64,000 bases of DNA, taken from NCBI GenBank assembly GCA_905250125.1, contig CAJNOL010000645.1, forward strand, positions 29,537-93,536, in the 5' to 3' direction. The notes under the pieces are model-generated. The model was not told the origin of the DNA and ran no database searches. It was given only the letters and a program-made list of their open reading frames with translations. This DNA comes from Rotaria sordida. Taxonomy: Eukaryota; Rotifera; Eurotatoria; Philodinida; Philodinidae. Within the stretch, counting starts at the first letter, position 1. Each line of letters starts with the position of its first letter. The translations under genes and the position numbers were made by a program. This document shows positions 60,780-64,000 of the stretch, piece by piece.

Positions 60780-61043
60780 TTCTGGCCGGTTGTGGAGGCC
60801 GGAATCATTGACCTGAGCTACGTCCAAACGCAGAGAAAGACACACCAGTGCCCGCTTCTATACTCACATCACATCCTCGATGTCAACATTTAGTAACTCT
60901 CGTGGTTTGCAACAATGTTCCTTTGTATTTAATACACTTTTTTAGAGAAGAAAGCGGTAGATTCACCACAGAACCCATTGTTACTCATTGGAGCAAGTCG
61001 TTAATACATTAATTACTGGTGAAACCATAGCGTCAGACCGACA

Positions 61044-62858
61044 ATGGCTAGGCAATTTTTTTCATCGCCACGCACAGCAGATACAAGTGCCATGCCAGAT
61101 ATCACTGCTCTTCGTCGTCAATTGGATGAAATCGAACGGTGTCAACAAAAAAAGGGCGAGTTTGAAAAGCTTCTCGAACGAATGCAGAACCAGTGTAATG
61201 CATTACAAAAAGAAAGTCGAGAAAGCCTGGCTGGTAGTTCGCTAAAGATACTAAACGCTCATGAACATTTGCATTTTGTAACCAAACGCAAAAAAGAAAT
61301 CGATGAAATTATAAAAGAACTGAAAAATGCTGAGTCTGTTGATGTTTGCTTTATGATGGATTGTACCCTCAGTATGGAAAGATATATCGATGAAGTAAGA
61401 GAATACATATATAAAACAGTTGAAATGCTAAAGGATCGTTTTCCAAATTTAAACAACCGTCTAGCATTCGTTGGATATCGTGATTTAAATTTGTCTCAAG
61501 ACCTGCAATACAGTATTTTAGATTTTACAAATAAAGAAATATTTCACGAATTTGTGTCGAAGGTGACATGTATGGATGGCGGTGATTATTGTGAAGATGT
61601 TTTAGGCGGTTTAGAAAAAGTCACGAAACTGGATTGGAAACAACCTGTGCGCATTATGATACATGTTGGTGACGCTCCAGCACACGGCCAGCTTTATCAT
61701 GATTTGTCGGACAGGGCTGACAAAAATTTTGAAAACGATGGTGATGGATCAATTGGATATAGTTATATTCAAGAACTCATTGAATTGAAAGTGAAATATT
61801 TCTTTGGTCGATTGAATTCTACTACAGACAAAATGATTGAAAAGTTTATCTCTTATGCAGAAAACCGAATGGCAATTGAAGAAGTTGATCTCAAAAAATA
61901 TGAAAACTTATTACCGTTTATCGTTGAAAGCGTAAGTAGGTCAATTTCAGAGAAAACATCATCATTATTGAAAACACACAGTGGAGATGATGTTGATTCA
62001 GGGAATGTACGTAGCCAATCAAAGAAAACATTTCGACAAGATATTGTTTTCGATAAGATAGAACCAGTATGGTCAACTATACAATCTAAGAAACTGCCAG
62101 TAAAGAGGTACATATGTAATGAAGAGCTGAAGTGTTCCGAGATAACTCAACACTGGGAAATTAAAATTGCCAAAAATCCTTTTGATGAAGGTGCATCGCG
62201 TCTAGCATATTATGGTTGCATGCGATATAAAGATCAATGGGAAAAAGTTGTTCTAAAAGAGTACCAACGTACTGATCGTGGTGCAAATACAAAGGACAAA
62301 TATTTAGAAGTTTTGGATTGTCAAACAGTCGCTGATCATCTGGCAAAGGAGTTCAACCAATTGCCGCAACTACATAATATGAAGACTTTCGTTAAAAAAA
62401 TAAAATTTATAATGGCGAAACTAGTGTTCGATTGCGTAGGTTTAGGAAAATATCGTAATTTGACAATAGAAAAATTCATCGAAGGCTCGTATAAGAAGTA
62501 CTCAAATAATGCTGGATTCGTAGATCATAGTGATCCAGCATATACGTTACAAGCATTTTCACATTGGACCTATGAACGTACAAATGGTGATATGATGGTT
62601 GTTGACTTACAAGGTTCTGTTACTGAAAACGATGGTATGTATTTACTTACAGATCCATGTATACATTCTACCGATTTGTGTCGTTTCGGTCGCACAAATC
62701 TTGGCAATCCGGGCATGAAACGCTTTTTTCAGACGCACATATGCAACATGATTTGTCATGCTCTGAAACTGAAACAAAGCGATAATCAGCCAGATATAAA
62801 GGCAATGAAATATGATAAGTACTTTGTCCGAACACCCAATCGTACAGCGTTTACTTGA
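61044..62858 (+). CDS. vWA domain/alpha-type protein kinase, 604 aa, single coding exon
   Basis: The architecture resembles Dictyostelium VwkA: coiled coil, von Willebrand A domain, atypical alpha-kinase. Residues about 20-95 are Lys/Glu-rich and predicted coiled coil. The vWA domain (about 99-290) opens VDVCFMMDCTLSM, a DxTxS variant of the MIDAS metal site, followed by FVGYRDLN. The alpha-kinase domain (about 345-575) has NPFDEGASRLAYYG, the ATP-site Lys in KVVLKEY (405), FIEGSYKKYSNN, MMVVDLQGS with the catalytic Asp (521), LTDPCIHS and FGRTNLGNPGMKRFF with CNMICHAL, matching eEF2K/myosin heavy-chain kinase cores. It should phosphorylate Ser/Thr on protein substrates. ATG 61044 begins the vWA-kinase frame. 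The coding region has no intron, although a possible splice acceptor (TTTTTTAG, about 60945) suggests a non-coding first exon upstream. Confidence 0.9.
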   Translation: MARQFFSSPRTADTSAMPDITALRRQLDEIERCQQKKGEFEKLLERMQNQCNALQKESRESLAGSSLKILNAHEHLHFVTKRKKEIDEIIKELKNAESVDVCFMMDCTLSMERYIDEVREYIYKTVEMLKDRFPNLNNRLAFVGYRDLNLSQDLQYSILDFTNKEIFHEFVSKVTCMDGGDYCEDVLGGLEKVTKLDWKQPVRIMIHVGDAPAHGQLYHDLSDRADKNFENDGDGSIGYSYIQELIELKVKYFFGRLNSTTDKMIEKFISYAENRMAIEEVDLKKYENLLPFIVESVSRSISEKTSSLLKTHSGDDVDSGNVRSQSKKTFRQDIVFDKIEPVWSTIQSKKLPVKRYICNEELKCSEITQHWEIKIAKNPFDEGASRLAYYGCMRYKDQWEKVVLKEYQRTDRGANTKDKYLEVLDCQTVADHLAKEFNQLPQLHNMKTFVKKIKFIMAKLVFDCVGLGKYRNLTIEKFIEGSYKKYSNNAGFVDHSDPAYTLQAFSHWTYERTNGDMMVVDLQGSVTENDGMYLLTDPCIHSTDLCRFGRTNLGNPGMKRFFQTHICNMICHALKLKQSDNQPDIKAMKYDKYFVRTPNRTAFT

Positions 62859-63075
62859 ATATTTCATCGTTAATTCTCGGATCTACATCATCGTAAACCG
62901 CACTAAACAAAACTAGTTAACAACCCTCTGATCTTTTACTCGAAGATCTATTTAGAGACTGCCAACCGATTCTACTATTTTCTATGAAATAAATTAATGA
63001 AGAAGGGGTTAAACTGAACGTCTCATACAATGAAATCTAATCTATTGAAAAACCGAGGTGAGACAGGATCTGAGT
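62859..63075. other. 3' flank of the vWA/alpha-kinase gene
   Basis: Short AT-rich sequence with AAATAAATTAATG near 62987 that could serve as a polyadenylation signal (AATAAA-like at about 62988). No other feature seen. Confidence 0.35.
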
Positions 63076-63412
63076 GAGTGTGGGTGTGAGTGCTGTGCGT
63101 GGGTATTAGGTCGAATACAAGAGAATAACACCCGCACCCGCATCCCCACACCCGCACCCCCACTCCCCACACCCACACTCACACCCACACCCATACCCAC
63201 GCTCACACCCACACCTACACCCACACCCAAACCCACACCACACCCACAACCACACCCATACCCATCCACACCCACACCCTCACCTCACCCACACCCACAC
63301 CACACCCAAACCCACACCACACCCATACCCATCCACACTCACACCCTCACCCCACCCACACCCCACCCACACCCCACCCACACCCATGCCCACACCCACA
63401 CCCACCAACACC
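63076..63412. repeat. TGTGGG/CCCACA palindrome with very long C-rich arm
   Basis: A short G-rich arm (63076-63106) is followed by spacer ATACAAGAGAATAAC (63115-63129) and about 280 bp of CCCACA words. A higher-order duplicate of about 65 bp (CACACCACACCCA ... CCCATCCACAC) lies within the C arm. The arms are strongly unequal. Confidence 0.88.
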
Positions 63413-63750
63413 TTTTCGATCTTTTGTTCAAGATTTCTCGGCCCGGGCTCTTTCAATATATTTAAATTTTTTTTTTGTTAGAAAGAGCATGTCCGGGTAC
63501 AGGGCACCACAGAGTCCTTTTTTAAATTAAGCTTTATTTTTTATTATATATACAGACATTTATGTAGCTAGACGCCCATTTTTGGCGCGTTTTTTGAGTC
63601 ATTGAGCTTGTGATCCCCTTTTACCGCTAAAAAAGTAAGAATTTAAAAAAACAGACTCTGTGCTGCCTTGCATCCTGATATGCTCTTTCTAACAAAAAAA
63701 AATTTAAATATATTGAAAGAACCTGGACCGAGGAATCTTGGACGGAAAAT
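63413..63750. mobile_element. Foldback MITE (about 338 bp)
   Basis: The left arm has TCGGCCCGGGCTCTTTCAAT, ATATTTAAATTTTTTTT and GTTAGAAAGAGCATG. The right arm is the complement (ATGCTCTTTCTAAC, AAATTTAAATATATTGAAAG, CCGAGGAATCTTG). The unpaired centre holds TTGGCGCGTTTTTTGAGTC. It starts directly at the end of the CCCACA array. Confidence 0.8.
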
Positions 63751-63966
63751 GGGCTATTTTTGACCCTTGTTTGGTTCATATCTCTGTCAAACATCAGGGT
63801 ATTGAGCTGAAAATTTTACCATAGCTTCCTCACTTCAACCCTAACATATGCTCCAAATTTCAGCCCATTTGAACGTACCTGAGCTGAGATCGATTTTTGA
63901 GTGAGGGGAGAGGCCTTGTTCAACATTTTTCAGGTGAAAAAGTCAAAAATGTTGCAATTTCGATTG
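63751..63966. other. Non-coding stretch
   Basis: No gene recognised. Sequence such as TTTGGTTCATATCTCTGTC resembles repeat-internal sequence but no partner copy is in the window. Confidence 0.35.
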
Positions 63967-63993
63967 TAGGGTGTGGGTGTGTGGGTGTGCACT
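63967..63993. repeat. TGTGGG arm at the window edge
   Basis: GTAGGGTGTGGGTGTGTGGG begins what is probably another palindrome, cut by the window end. Confidence 0.7.
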
Positions 63994-64000
63994 TCATTTT

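Overview
This is AT-rich animal nuclear DNA, most likely from a bdelloid rotifer. That is an inference from three things: very short introns (about 50-80 bp) in clearly metazoan genes, a heavy load of small inverted-repeat transposons, and at least sixteen interspersed TGTGGG/CCCACA tracts (TGTGGG is the repeat reported for Adineta telomeres). There are two 100-N scaffold gaps, at 12892-12991 and 33983-34082.

Layout. 1-1.3 kb: a lysosomal beta-mannosidase gene cut off before its nucleophile, meeting tail-to-tail a truncated KCMF1-like ZZ-finger gene. 3-6 kb: a TNP2/CACTA-like transposase relic carrying a clean piggyBac insertion and a TGTGGG palindrome inside its reading frame. 6-23.8 kb: gene-poor, with foldback elements and a Tc1-like transposase scrap. 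23.9-28 kb: an eight-exon gene of unknown function with a 2.4 kb intron filled by nested transposons. 29.9-33.4 kb: foldback elements and word-repeat arrays. 34.1-36.5 kb: the C-terminal two thirds of an ABCG2-like transporter. 38.3-39.4 kb: an Mpv17/PMP22 gene. 41.5-43.3 kb (minus): complete acyloxyacyl hydrolase. 44.5-49.0 kb (minus): complete 15-exon glycogen branching enzyme with a foldback element in one intron. 49.7-53.3 kb: a word-repeat element and a full-length mariner with a frameshifted transposase. 53.7-55.2 kb (minus): a CCCH-finger gene with six in-frame stops. 55.7-60.8 kb: foldbacks, TGTGGG palindromes and a tandem array of promoter-like units. 61-62.9 kb: an intronless von Willebrand A/alpha-kinase gene. 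63.1-64 kb: more TGTGGG tracts and a foldback.

The host genes are unrelated housekeeping, lysosomal and transport genes with no shared pathway. The unusual content is the repeat layer. It includes a dispersed TGTGGG...CCCACA palindrome family with a conserved spacer core, elements whose ends are arrays of an element-specific short word, and three tandem units each holding a TATA box, an initiator at fixed spacing, a 47-49 nt mini-exon and a 5' splice site. Exon coordinates were derived by hand from splice signals and reading frame; errors of one or two bases are possible.
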